Below the pieces are notes generated by a model. That model was not told the DNA's origin. It saw only the letters and a program-made list of their open reading frames with translations, and made no database searches. Of a stretch of 64,000 nt of DNA, positions 1-11,770 are shown piece after piece. The position numbers and the translations under genes are program-made. Source of the DNA: Varanus komodoensis (taxonomy: Eukaryota > Chordata > Lepidosauria > Squamata > Varanidae); contig NW_025336480.1 in the NCBI RefSeq assembly GCF_004798865.1, forward strand, positions 23,219,611-23,283,610, in the 5' to 3' direction. The number at the start of each line of letters is the position of its first letter. The first letter of the stretch is position 1.

Positions 1-812
1 AGCTGTTCATGTGTGAGTGACTTTCTACATTAGAGTGAATCGTGTATATCTTGCCCTCACATGTACTATATAATTTGCATAAGAGGATGACTCCACATGA
101 GCTGCACAAACTAGATAATACTTCTCCAAAAGAAGACATGCATGTCTATTACCCTGTTCGTGTAAGAAAAGGAAGTATGGGTTGTTTGCCCGTGTCCTGT
201 TGTGGATTTTTTAAAAAGTAGAAATCAATTCTCTATATACTAAGCTTTATATCACATACAGTTGCATCCTAAAACATATACAAATACAGTTTTTGACCCC
301 TACACTTTCATGAAAAGTTACTTCAAAAGGTTATTCCCTGAACAGCAAGGGATCGAATGCAAGGGACATTAGTTGGTGGGGTAGTCAGCAGAAAACTGTG
401 TGTAGAAATGCTTCCTATTCATGCTGGGGTCTCTTTTCTTTCAATCCTATATATGCATGCATTTCTATTGTGGGGTTCGGTTGTTACTGCTTTTCTTTTA
501 ATCTTATTTCTAAAAGCTCTTTGCTTGACTGATGACTTTGTTTCTCTCTACCTCCTCTGGCAGTCTTTTCCCTGTAAAAGGACCAATCTGTCTAAGGTAG
601 AGAAACTAAATTTCTTTATATTGATGGCTATACCTGTGCATGTACCTAAGCTGTAGAAGCAGTGTTAATCATTTTTCTCTTTTGATTAATGTTGCTATAT
701 TGTGGTCATAAATTATACTGAATATAAAACTCATTTTGTTGAGTATATTAAATTATAAATTGTATAATCAGAATTCCTTTTTAATTTCACTTTTCCTTCT
801 TTAATAAAACAG
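1..812 (+). other. KIF16B: Intron of KIF16B (3' part)
   Basis: AT-rich intronic sequence leading to the acceptor at 811-812. I see no recognisable gene or repeat. A 99-codon frame at 357-656 has no family resemblance and looks like chance. Confidence 0.7.
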
Positions 813-866
813 ATTAGAATTTGAGAGACAGCAACGAGAAGAACTAGAAAAATTAGAAAGTAAAAG
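813..866 (+). CDS. KIF16B: KIF16B exon, start of the coiled coil in this window
   Basis: A small 54-base coding exon. It follows an acceptor with a pyrimidine-rich tract (ctttaataaaacag) and ends at a donor reading aaaag/gtatga. Its first base completes a codon begun in an exon outside the window. It then reads LEFERQQREELEKLESK and leaves two bases (ag) that pair with the first base of exon 2012-3358 to give Arg. The sequence is highly charged and helical, typical of the stalk that follows the motor and FHA domains of this kinesin-3. It matches what I recall of vertebrate KIF16B immediately before the KLIEEMEEKQ segment. It is too short to identify alone, so the call rests on phase and on the next exon. 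Confidence 0.85.
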
Positions 867-2011
867 GTATGATAGATGTCTGGCTATAAAGACATATACT
901 GATATGTGGCTGAAAAAGTGGCAGCAAAAGACTTACATTATTTCCTTTAGAAATTTTTAATTACAATAAACAAAATAGGAGGGATTTCATTGGAGCAATG
1001 TATTTGGTGTTGTGTTAGTATTATTTATGAAATGTATTTATTTATTTATGAAATTTGTATGCTGTCCAATTACCAGCATCTCTATTAACTTTCAAGCTTT
1101 ATAGAGCTTTCCATTAGACAGTGCTAACATGTATTTATGTTCAAAAACTGTATGACTAAATTGAGCCCAATAATAGAGTATAAGAATAGGATTCTTGCTC
1201 TTGTCAGGACAGAGGATGACTTTATAGCAATGTATTGCTTCCAATTATTCACCGTAGAAATCAGCTGTAAGGTTGAAATTGAAACTATATAAATTAGCCC
1301 TATAAGGACAAAAAGAAAATGCAGCTTTGTGCTCCAGACACCTTAGAATTTTCATATTTGTTTAGTGAATTTTAAAAATGTGAGTTTATCCTGCATTCAG
1401 CAAAAGTTTTCTATGACAGGAGGGCTCCTTTGGCACTAGGTTTTCAGCCAGCACATCTTTTCTGTTGGGTGAATGAGGGAGGATGCAATACTTGCTAATT
1501 CCTTGTTCACCTGTCACTCCCCTGTATCATTCCAAAATCTGCTGTGGGGGATTTGGAGATCCTCTAAATCAGCAGGGGAGGAGATAGCACTGGGGCTACA
1601 GAGGTAAGGAGAATCTGTAGAGATGCCTCTTCTACCTCACTTTTCTCTAGCAGGAATTCAGGAACTTTCCAGCCAGTGGATCCAGTCCACTGTATTTATT
1701 GACCTTTAATGTGCAGCTCCATATAGGTAGAAAATATTCCTTAAAGTATTAAGTAAATTATATCACCAATAATATAATGTTTTAACTATGTTAAGCAGTT
1801 TTCTTACTGCCCATTTAAACTGATCTTGACTGTAGGTCACTTGCTAATATTTGCTAACTAATAGACCATAGTTACTTGCTAATACAATAACTCTTCATAT
1901 GTAGTAAAATAGAATGAAACAAGACATTGATAGCTTTGATATAAAGTCTTCCATCTCTTAAGTGCAAAAATATTTGGAAAACTAAAACTTTTCTTTAAAA
2001 AAAACTTTTAG
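867..2011 (+). other. KIF16B: Intron of KIF16B
   Basis: 1145 bases between exons 813-866 and 2012-3358, AT-rich. Around 1030-1080 is a short tatttatttatgaaatttgtatgctgtcc stretch that may be a decayed LINE/SINE end. Nothing else is recognisable. Confidence 0.7.
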
Positions 2012-3358
2012 AAAGCTGATAGAAGAAATGGAGGAAAAACAAAAAACAAACAAAGCTGAACTAGAAAGAATGCAACAAGAAGTAGAGTCACAACGTAAGG
2101 AAACAGAAATAGTTCAGCTACAAATCCGAAAGCAAGAGGAGAACCTTAAAAGGAGAAGTGTTCATATAGAAAGCAGGATGAAAGACTTGTTGGCAGAAAA
2201 GGAAAAATTTGAAGAAGAAAGATTACGTGAACAGCAAGAAATAGAACTTCAAAAAAAGAAACAAGAAGAAGAAATTTTTGCTAGAGTTAAAGAAGAACTT
2301 CACAGATTACAGGAGCTCAATCAAAATGAAAAAGCAGAGAAAATGCAGATATTCCGAGAATTGGAAAAGCTTAAAAAAGAAAAAGAAGAACAGTATATCA
2401 AATTAGAACTGGAAAAAAAGAGGCTAGAGGAACAGGAAAGAGATCAATTACTGCTGGTGGCAAACTTAGAAGAACAGCTTAGAGACAAACAAGTCATGAT
2501 ACAGCTGCTCAAAAGAGATGTGCAAAGGGTTGAAGAGGAGAAAAAAGGCCTTGAAGACATCAGAGAGTCTCTCTTGCATGTCAAAGAAGCCAGATCTGAG
2601 GGAGAGGAAGACTGTGAAGAATTAGAAAAGGTACAGCACAGCTTCATGGATTTTAAGCGGAAGCAACTAGAACGACTAACTAGTTTAGAGAGAGACTTGG
2701 TACAGCAAAAGAATCATCTGGAAAAAGAGGTAGCTGATGAACATGAAAATCTGGTCCATTTAAAACATGCATATACACAGAACTTAAATCTAGAGAGCAA
2801 GGATGAAAACATGCTGGAGGCGGCATTAGCTGTTGAAGAATGCAACAAAATAAAATTAGGTGAATACAGGCTGCAACATAAGGAGAGGCAGCTTCTATAT
2901 CTTATGAATAATCATTTACCAACTTTGCTAGAAGAAAAGCAAAGAGCCTCTGAAGTACTTGATCGAGGCATGCAAAGCTTGGACAATACACTTTATGAAG
3001 TTGAGAAAGAAATGGAAGAAAAAGAAGAGCAGCTGGCGCAATATAGGACCAGTGCCAGTCAGTTGCAGCAGCTTCAAGAAACATTTGAATTCACTGCCAA
3101 CATAGCTCGTCAAGAAGAAAAAGTTCGGAAAAAGGAAAAAGAAATCCTGGAATCAAGGCAAAAACAGCAACGAGAGGCACTGGAGCAAGCTGTAGCTAAG
3201 CTGGAAAGGCGGCACTCTGCTCTGCAGCGTTATTCTACCATAGAAATTGAGGAGCAGAAGCAGAAACTTGCAACTTTGAACAGCAGTTACACTGAACAGG
3301 CTGACCTGCAAGCTACTCTAGAAGCAGAACAAAAGGCCCTGGAAGAAGATCGAGAACA
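2012..3358 (+). CDS. KIF16B: KIF16B large coiled-coil stalk exon
   Basis: A single 1347-base exon encoding about 449 residues, almost all charged alpha-helical coiled coil rich in Glu, Lys, Gln and Leu. It opens KLIEEMEEKQ and contains EIVQLQIRKQEENLKRR, FEEERLREQQEIELQKKKQE and TFEFTANIARQEEKVRKKEK. All of these I recognise from vertebrate KIF16B. The acceptor is actttta/g then exon; the donor is gaaca/gtaaga. Incoming phase completes an AGA Arg codon, and the exon ends two bases into a codon completed at 8516. The stalk separates the N-terminal motor from the C-terminal PX membrane anchor and is thought to mediate dimerisation and autoinhibition. If the donor is not used, the reading frame meets TAA at once (CAG TAA). 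The first ATG at 2028 is internal, not the gene start. Confidence 0.96.
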
Positions 3359-5415
3359 GTAAGAAGAATTAATTTTGTCAATACACACAGCAAGGGAGTT
3401 TCATTTCAGTTTTATTGAAAATGGTGCTGTGGTAAAATGAGGTAATCACTGGCCTTGAGGAGCCCTTCTTGTTGAGGTGCTAAGGAAGTTCATGGGGAAG
3501 TGGTTGAGCAGATGGAAGCTTTCCTTCCTGTGTAAATAGTGGGGCTTGTAGTAGAAATTTTGCCAGGACTGCAGCAGGAGAGGAAAGTGATTAAACACTC
3601 CTGTGAACAGCCCTGATAATTATCAGCTGTACCCCTGACATTTAAAACAACAAAACAAACATGTTAAATACAAAGTCACATTAAATCTAGTTTGGCCCTT
3701 AAACTGCATCAGAAATTTCATTCCCATCAGACTAACTGATGTGCTGTTTGAGAAGACAGGTTGGGAAGTTCTCTATGGATGTAATCCTATGACCCTGAGA
3801 TGGTGTACTGGAGAGCATAAGATATATGGGACCTCCTCCCTCTGAGCATGGAGAGAGAGGTGGTATAAATTGCTGGGATTATGGGCTAGGATGAAAACTT
3901 AAGACTCAAACCTAAATGCAATCTTCTGAATACTTTTATTTAGATAAAATGCAGCTGAATTCAATGGATTCACACTTTCTTCATTCGCTCAGGTAGTTCT
4001 GCTGCAACAGCAGACCCTAGGTCATTTACTTGGAAGTAGGTGATGCACCTGCTGCGTCTCCGGTGTTTTCAAAGTTCTGCTGATTGTGGTGTTGTTATCT
4101 TAAATACTCTGTCTTCCCATGTCTTTCTATGATGTGGGAAAACACCTATTTTAACTATATGTGCGTTATCTCTTTTGGGAGTTCCTCTGTCCACTGTTAA
4201 AGAACATCTCCTTTCTATCAGTAACCTGTACCTCCACTTCTTCTCAGGATTTGGACTTTTGCAAATCTCTTTGACCAGTGTTTTCACCCCACATTCATCT
4301 TGTTGTACACACATGCATGCACACACACTTGCATGATTTCCCAGTTCTTCATGTTTACCCTGGTAACTTTCCTCCATTTAAACCTCAAGAAGCTTTTTAC
4401 CCAAGCGGGGACCATCATATGATTTTACAAGATAGATGTAAGAGCTAGGATTGCCCTTCTAAACTCTTTAAATAGGCAGTGAAGCTTCATAGCAGGCTTT
4501 TCATCTCACTTTCTAAGTAATAGAGACAAGAGAGGGGGAAATTTTACTAATGTGCCAATATTCTATGACACACAGTTTTCAATATAGTTTGAGTTTTGTG
4601 GGTAATAATTTGGCCATTACACAAATCTCAGAAGAATATTGACCCCATGGTCTAACATAGTTTCAGTGCAGCAAAGTAGCTGTATAGTGCATCTCGCTCT
4701 AAACAAGTTTAGTTTTAGGACAAGATTAAGCCCTATCATAGTGTGAATCATTGGCTGGGTTAACCCATCATGACAAGCAACCCTGCATGGTTACCATGTT
4801 CATGGTTTTTTACCTTGATGTGCCTGACATACGAAAGGTTTCATCATGGTAATTCTCCTCCCTCCTGCCTTATCTTTCCCTCTAAGCCCTCCAGCTGGTA
4901 TCCTAGGCTCCTCTCTTTGACAGCTGTGAGCACAAGCCCAGTTGCGCTCACTGCAGCCATCAGGCAATCTCTGTTATGCAAACAGGGCTCATGCCCTAAA
5001 GTGCAGCAGAGAATGAGAGGAGGCTGAATAAAAAACAGCACCTTTGCCTCCTGCTCAAGAGGGGACTGCTGGTGCATGAGGGAGATTGCTTGATCCATGC
5101 CCAGGTAAAGCAGGAAGGAGTCAGCTGGACAGGACTTTGGAAAGGAGCAGCACTGCTCAGCTGAGTCTCTCAGCACCCCACTTGCGCGTGAGTGTGAGGG
5201 TTAAGAATCAGTTGGGCAGCAATGCCTGCACGGCTCAGCTGGTTCCCTGCTCGCCCCTTTTCTTAGTCCTGCTCGCCAGAGAGAGAGAGGTCAGGCTGGT
5301 GCCCACAGGAGTGAGAATGGAGGCTGGCAGGGGAATCAGCTGAGTGACCTCAGCAACACAGATCTTCTTGTTTTCAGGTGTGTCTGCACCTTGCCTGACA
5401 CTTCCTGCATCTTGC

Positions 5416-5432
5416 CACGTATCCTGCATCTT
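5416..5432. repeat. Target-site duplication of L1 copy 1, left
   Basis: cacgtatcctgcatctt, identical over 17 bases to 6318-6334. Confidence 0.88.
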
Positions 5433-6317
5433 TTTTAAAAATAAGTTTTATTATTATTATTTTCTACAAGCTAAAAACCCCCCTAAAAACATCAGTCATC
5501 AAAGACATCAGACCTACTGGGTCAGCCCTCCATTTTTTTTATAGCAGTCCATAGACATATTCAAATCTACGCATAGTCCTGTTTCTCTAGCCAATAATAA
5601 AAAGAGTTCCAAGTTTGATAGAAGTATGTATCCTCTTTCTCCTTCAGAGACAAAGTCAGCCTGTCCATTTCAGTGCAGTCCAGGATCTTTTTTTAAAATC
5701 AGCTCATCAGTAGGTGGCTCTTCACTCCTCCAATGTTAGGCAAATACAATCCTTGCCACAGTAATTACTTGTAGAATCAAATATGTTGCTTGTTTATAAA
5801 CATCATCAGACACAATGCCTAATAAAAAGACTTCAGGTTTAAATATTAAAGATTTTATAACATTTCCTCAAGCCATTTATGTATTTTAGCCCAATATTTT
5901 TTTGCCTTATCACAAGTCCACCACATATGATAAAAAGTACCAGGTTTATGTTTGCATTTCCAACATCCATTTGACATATTTGGAAACATTTTTGCTAGTC
6001 TATTTGGCGATAGGTACCATCTATAAAACATTTTATAAAGATTTTCTTTATATGAGGTTGCTAAGGTTACCTTGATATTTCTTTCCCACAACTTTTGCCA
6101 TTTCTGTAACTCATTATATCCAAAATTTTGTGCCCATGTTATCATAGTTTTCTTAACTTGTTCATCTTCCATTCTCATATCCAAAGAAAGTTATACAGTC
6201 TTTTAATCATTTTTTATCTGATTTTAAGATCATTTGATCAAATGTTGTTAATTCCTTATAAAAACCCCACATTTTATAATCTTTAACGTATCTCGATTGT
6301 ATTTGAACCTTATGCCA
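5433..6317 (-). mobile_element. 5'-truncated L1 LINE, ORF2 C-terminal end, antisense to KIF16B
   Basis: The minus strand reads the C-terminal end of L1 ORF2. The frame at 5855-6184 contains WERNIKVTLATSYKENLYKM and the C-terminal cysteine motif CWKCKHKPGTFYHMWWTC (Cys-x2-Cys, then His-x4-Cys), a hallmark of L1 ORF2. The 3' end points left, with an A-rich tail (T-rich on plus) at about 5431-5460. A perfect 17-base target-site duplication, cacgtatcctgcatctt, flanks it at 5416-5432 and 6318-6334. Several frame breaks separate the remaining readings, so it is dead. It is closely similar to the copy at 29136-30540; both are 3'-end fragments, as usual for truncated L1. Confidence 0.88.
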
Positions 6318-6334
6318 CACGTATCCTGCATCTT
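6318..6334. repeat. Target-site duplication of L1 copy 1, right
   Basis: cacgtatcctgcatctt, identical over 17 bases to 5416-5432. The L1 5' truncation point ends ...ttatgcca, so a few bases of microhomology (cca) may extend the junction. Confidence 0.88.
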
Positions 6335-6865
6335 GTTGTGCTGCCTTAGCAACACTGCTGCCTACATCGTGTGTGTGTACACTTAGATATTTGCAATTGT
6401 AATAAATCCTGAAACAGGAAAGGTCAAAGAACAAAACAAAAACAGCAATGGAAGAACAGCATGACAAAAAGCATACCTATTCACAATGACTGTTTCCATC
6501 ATCATTCATAAAAAGAGGGGCTTGGACCAGCCTGTTTTAGTGGATTCTCACCCTTTCTGCTCATGTGTATGGGGGTTTATGTGGAAGAATCCTCTGAGCG
6601 TCACAGCCCCCAATTAGGCACCACCACCCAGCCGATTCTTGCTCCTCTCACTCATGTGCAAGAGCAGTGGAGAAGTCAGCTGAACCTCACACTTCCTTTC
6701 CCAGCACCAACCAGCTGGTCACCCCTTCCTACCCCAAAAAAGATCTTTAGGATAGGAGGCAGGCAGAGTGGGGATGCCTCTGACAGCTGCCCAAAATGGC
6801 AGCTGACAGTGATGCTGTACAGCTAGCCACAGCAAGAGCTTTCTGCTTCTGGCCTTGGTACTATG

Positions 6866-7078
6866 ATGAACTGTTTTCAGGTGACACAACAACCCATTGT
6901 GGTACCAACAAACCATAGGGCAGACCATTGTTTCTGTTAATAGTTTCTGAAAACCAAACTTACCTGCTGTAATATCATGATAGGGTTTAGGCGACACAAC
7001 AGAGCAACAGTGGTAAAACAAATGAACAAACCATTGTGGCTTGTCATGTCATGTAAACTAACCCATTGTGGCTGGGAT
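6866..7078. mobile_element. Possible non-autonomous DNA transposon (MITE-like)
   Basis: The words aacccattgtggtacc, aaaccattgtggcttg and aacccattgtggctggg recur within 210 bases, with gtttaggcgacacaac and caggtgacacaac also repeated. Such accattgtgg-rich short elements look familiar from squamate introns and suggest a degraded hAT-type MITE. No clean terminal repeat or target duplication was found, so the ends are approximate. Confidence 0.3.
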
Positions 7079-8515
7079 TATAAGTTTTTGCAGTTGCTTT
7101 GAGCACACTTTAAATAGAGCATGCTTAAATAAATAATCTATTTATATGACCCTGCAGCAGTTCTGCAGAAAAGAATGAGCAGCACTACCTATACTTGAAC
7201 ATCCATACATGAAACAGTAGTATAGTTGTTCCTGTAGTAAGCAAACTCTTGCGATGATCATATGGCAGCTGCATAGAACCAAAGAAATTAACTTTAGATT
7301 ATGTTCATTAAAATACTTTAATATTTTCCCATTCAAATTTTAGATGATCATTGATATGTGCACACCATCTGGAGTGATATGTGTAAGCTATTTTGTTTCA
7401 GACTCTTGGGAAATATGAGGCTGTTTTTCTTTTAAAGTGGTGAAGGTTAAATCTTCCAAAACAAATTTTCTCCCTTGGTTTATATTTTAGCATATTATTT
7501 ATGTATTACAGATATTTCCTGCCCACATTTCATTATATAATAACCTCAAACAAAACACAGTAAAATAATACAGCATTAACTAAAAAATGCTGGTTTTTTA
7601 ATATGAGGTAGCAACCATGAATGGACTCTCAGGTCTATTTGCAAAGTCTGTATGGATCTGGAATTGAGTTGAAGTTAAAAAAAAAATTGTCTTCATCAAT
7701 TTGAATCCAACATTGTCTTTTGACTTGTGCCAGTTCTAGTTTCTATATTATCAAAACTCTAGAATGAGGTAAGGTTATTCAAGTGCTGTTAATGGTCTAA
7801 TGCTTGTGAATCAATCTAACTTTAATGAGCTGACTAAGATATTCGCTCTGAAAATTACTAGTGTTCATTTGTTTAACTAATATATTTACATCCTAATATA
7901 ATTCCTTGTTGACAACAAGTACTTTGCTATTTAAACAGTTGTAACATTTTTGTTAATGTTTGTGTGTATCTAAGGAAGTGGCCCTCATGGAATAATATCC
8001 TCAGTTAATTTCTTCTCAAACCATATTGGCACTAGTCTTGTGTGTCTGTCAAAGAACAACTGGATTTTAGTACGTTCTTAGGCTCTTTACTGAAAGTACT
8101 GTAGCAAGTAGGCCTACATAAGAAAGTATAAACATTTATTTGGAGAAGCCTTCTACAGTCTACAGTTATTGAGTGCCAGGGACTAAAAATCTATCTGCTT
8201 TCAGGTTTTAGATTATTTAAAGCTCAGTTCTATGTATGTCTAGATAGAAATTGGTCCTACAACTTTCCAGTCCTCTGTCTAAACAAGCATAGCATTGTAC
8301 CCCTAGAGATCTTCCTTTGCATCACTTACAGACATATCCTCTAGATTAAAATACCCTGTTGGTAGGAAACCTCCCTAAATTACTTTTGTCTCCATTTTAT
8401 GCATACGCTCAAACATTTGGGGCGGGGGGGCGGTGTCCTAGGGAAGCTAACTACAGCAGAGCTTGAGAAACCCTACTGTGCATCTTAAATAAAGTGTGTT
8501 GAAATTTGCTGACAG

Positions 8516-8665
8516 CTTGGACTTGCAAATACAGCAGCTAAAGCAGAAGATATACGAAGGTGAGGGAATTGAAAAAGGCTACGTTGGAGTTGTAGAAGAG
8601 AGTAGCAGCTCCTCTTCTAACATTACCAAATCTCCATCCCATTTTATACCACTGGTTGATGACAG
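8516..8665 (+). CDS. KIF16B: KIF16B exon, end of the coiled coil and Ser-rich linker
   Basis: A 150-base exon after acceptor tttgctgacag and before donor gacag/gtatgt. The first base completes the codon split at 3358 (CAC). The reading then runs LDLQIQQLKQKIYEGEG, closing the coiled coil, followed by a serine run (VVEESSSSSSN) and HFIPLVDD. The human protein has a similar EIQQLKQKIYEV segment and a Ser-rich, HLVPLMDAR-like linker at this point, from memory. The exon ends with two bases (ag) that form Arg with the first base of the next exon. The serine-rich stretch is a plausible phosphorylation or flexible region, but nothing in the sequence proves this. Confidence 0.93.
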
Positions 8666-9647
8666 GTATGTCTATTTTACTGACTTGTACACCTTCCAAA
8701 AGCCTATGACCCAGTTTTCTACTGAAAATTTTTAGATGAATGTCATTAATAAAATGGCTAAAATCTTGTTGTGATTAGAGTCAAATGGCACAGTTCTGTC
8801 CTTTGAAGAGTTTGACATATTTCCCAAATAAGAATTGGAACTTTGTTTTCATTTTACTTGGAGCAGCTCACGGGTTTAAGCTGTTCAGATCAGGACCCAT
8901 GGTTTATAGCAGTTTATTATTATTTTCACAATGCCTGTGAAATCTGTTTAATGCCATGTAATCAAGGGAATATGAAATATTACCTAATAGCATACACAGA
9001 GCCAAATCTCTCACCCCATCCTAACACCCTTGGGGTTGTTTTTTAAACATTATCAACACATGCACACAATATCCTCTTCCTTCTGCTGCTTTTAACCCAA
9101 ATCCTGCTTTCTAGCAACTTTTATGTTGCCTCTTCTTATAAATAAGCAAATTTCACAGTGGGAACTAGAAATATATGCTGCAAGCTATGGTAGCAGTTTT
9201 CTTGCTTTTGAAGAGAATAGCAAAACATCCATTAATTTTTAATGGAAGATTGCCGCTAATGGGCTGCCTCCATATGTTTATGTTAAAGGGGGAATTGACT
9301 GTCACCAATTCTTCTGTTTACTGCAATTAGTAACAATAAGAAACATGAGAGCAAGGCAAGCAGTTTCTGTTGTACTTTAAGCAAAACTGTTCTTTGAGGA
9401 AGGGGGGAGTTCTGCTTGTTCAAGGCTCATGACAGGTAGCAATATATTAAAGCTATAAATCTGTTACTTACTAACACTGCCATGATCCTGCCCTGTCTCT
9501 AACCACCAGAAGCCATTAAAATAAATATCTGGTTTATGAGAGGAAATGTTGTAGTTATTCAAGATTACTCAAGGGTCAGTGCCTTCATAGCCTCTTTCAT
9601 AACTGAATAATTCTTTTGTCTTGTGTTCTGTGTTCCAACATTTCTAG
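8666..9647 (+). other. KIF16B: Intron of KIF16B
   Basis: 982 bases with no recognised repeat or gene. Confidence 0.75.
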
Positions 9648-9753
9648 AATAAATGCTTATATTGAAGAAGAAGTTCAAAGACGCCTTCAAAATATTCACT
9701 ATAGTTCTGCAGAGAACAATAATAGCCTGTTACATTCTACAGGACTTACAAAG
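9648..9753 (+). CDS. KIF16B: KIF16B linker exon (INAYIEEEVQRRLQ)
   Basis: A 106-base exon with acceptor caacatttctag and donor caaag/gtgaga. It completes the AGA Arg codon, then reads INAYIEEEVQRRLQNIHYS and ends GLTK in phase 0. The AYIEEEVQRRLQ string is a near-exact match to what I recall of human KIF16B and is one of the best diagnostic segments for the gene. It lies between the stalk and the PX domain and is probably a short helix. The residues after it (SAENNNSLLHSTG) are polar, low in complexity and likely disordered. Confidence 0.95.
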
Positions 9754-11719
9754 GTGAGAAAATAGAATTGCCTGGCCTCAGGCCTGCAATTATGACCATT
9801 AATGATAGTGGAATGTCTCCACAAAGTGATATTTCTCTCATATTCTTCAGAGAATTGGTGGCTGTCAACTCAAAAAAGAAGGAAAAACTATTCAATCTAA
9901 CTCTTCAGTTTTTCTCTCATGATTGTTCAAGCAAGAAGTAGTGGTAAACTGGCAAAGTTGGAGTTATTTCAATTTGCTAAAAGGATTTCCAGATGATACT
10001 GCTGCTGCTACTACTACCACTAGTACTGGGGGTATCATAGTGAGCAATACTAGCCCAACCTGCAGTTTGGGATAACAGCAATGAATAGCAGTGGAAGCAG
10101 TGGGTAATTGAATGAATAAAGTGTATGAATAAAGCCAATAGGAAAGCAATGAATGCACTGTCATAGCTATTTCCTCAGCTTCTATTCCACTTGCAAGATA
10201 GCACAGAGTTGCTGTAAACCACTCAAAGCCTGACTTTCAGTATTCCCTGTGTATTACATGGCAGGGTCAGTACAAGTCATTATCTCCTAACCAGAACTCC
10301 TTCCAAGTGTAAAATATGGGGGCAGTGAACCACATTTGCTTTGAAATATACATTAGCAGTTTTATTATTGTTATAATTTATTTCATTCTGAATACTAATT
10401 GATTTAGAGCAAAACTCCTCTCTTTGCTAACTTGGGGTGTGTGGGAGTTGACTCACTGATGGCCGTTCTCTGAAACAGCTTGACTTTTCCCTTTGATTTC
10501 TGTGGAAGCGTTGGCTTCTGTCCCTGGGAACATTAAGACACAGCTTCTCTGTCTGAACAGGGGAGGAAACTATCTATAAAATGAGTTCTGTCCATGTCCT
10601 TCCTCCTCCTCTTCTGCTTCTTTCCCTTGGAGGAGTAAAGGGGAGGACAGAAATGGAGCAAAGGACAATTTTTGAGGAGACATTGTCTCAGAGGTGCCAG
10701 CCTTACACTCTCCTCTTTACCTCTTCTGGGCTCATTGCTTCACCTCTCAGCTAGCCTCTCCTACCCAACTGCCAGCTGATCAGATGACAGACCATTTGGG
10801 GGATCTTGATGCCAGTGGTGATACATCAGTGTCACAGACTGGCATCAAGGGTGATTGCTCAGGGTGACTGATATAAATGGGTCAGCCATCTTGCGGCCAT
10901 CTGAACCCTGTAAGCAGCACATTGTTTTATCATTCAAAAAGTTGTTATTTAGCCAGAGGTGTTTTTGTCTTCCAGGCTACTTCTGGACCCTTAGACTGTG
11001 GGAGTGTAAGACAGCAACATCCTGTTGATAAGCCCACTCAGAGCAATGGCTTTTCTGAGCGTACCCTGACAGGGTCATCCCCTTTGACTCAATGTCAGGC
11101 AGTGAGGGAAGGTGACTGCCATTGCAGCACTAATTGTTTCCCACCCTGCTTGCACTAAGGCAGGCTAATCTTCAAATACACATTGGCTCTGTGGGCTCTG
11201 AATGAGTGCCTTGCAGAAGCAGTCATTACAGTGCATGGAGCCTCCAGTCACGTACTGAACTCTAGGGCTGATAAAATAAAGTCATTAATTGTTTTTGATA
11301 CAAGAAATGCTGCATGTTCCTTAAAATTATTTCTTCCCTGTTCAACCATTGAAGGAATTTGCTTTAGAGGCATCAAAATATCTAATTTCTAAATGTGTAT
11401 GAATTTTAAAAGTGACTATGTTACAAATTATGTTACAAAAGTGACTATGATATGATACTGTTTTATGCCATTTTTGAGGGTTTTTCCTAAAAGTATAGAA
11501 ATAATAAAAGTAAATATGATCCTAATATCCTTTCTTTAGTTATCAAGAAGAATAATCGGTGGCTATTTTCTGTTTGCCAATTCTATCTGAATTTAATTCT
11601 GTTCAGTACCACTTTAACTTAAATTGACCCAGCTGATTTAGGGAATTTATTGTTATAAAGTTTTGTGCCCTTTTTAAAGAATCAGACCTTTTGAGCTGTA
11701 TCTTTTCTTTGCTTTCCAG
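9754..11719 (+). other. KIF16B: Intron of KIF16B
   Basis: 1966 bases. Short open frames occur around 10877-11392 but show no exon signals or family match. No recognisable repeat. Confidence 0.7.
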
Positions 11720-11770
11720 GATAACGAGAAATTTCATAATGGTACCATTCAGCGTAAGTTGAAGTATGAG
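11720..11770 (+). CDS. KIF16B: KIF16B linker exon (DNEKFHNGTIQRKLKYE), branch point of two endings
   Basis: A 51-base exon encoding exactly 17 residues, DNEKFHNGTIQRKLKYE. It starts and ends in phase 0, with acceptor ttgctttccag and donor tatgag/gtaagt, the latter close to consensus. The human gene reads DNEKLHNGTIQRKLKYE here, from memory. Because it ends in phase 0, it can be joined in frame either to the PX-domain exon at 20515 (RMICRSG) or to the large open terminal exon at 12588 (KRQPGLP). It is therefore the point where the two predicted isoforms diverge. Confidence 0.95.

Larger units (their letters stand above)
3359..8515 (+). other. KIF16B: Intron of KIF16B with one L1 insertion and possible MITE
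   Basis: A 5.2 kb intron. It holds a 5'-truncated antisense L1 (5433-6317) with a perfect target-site duplication, and a stretch at about 6866-7078 with repeated aacccattgtgg/aaaccattgtgg words. The region at 4770-5340 is more GC-rich than its surroundings but matches nothing I know. The rest is unremarkable AT-rich intron. Confidence 0.7.

Noticed and set aside
4069-4377. A 102-codon minus-strand frame
   Set aside because: No similarity recognised and no promoter, splice or polyadenylation context. Treated as chance.
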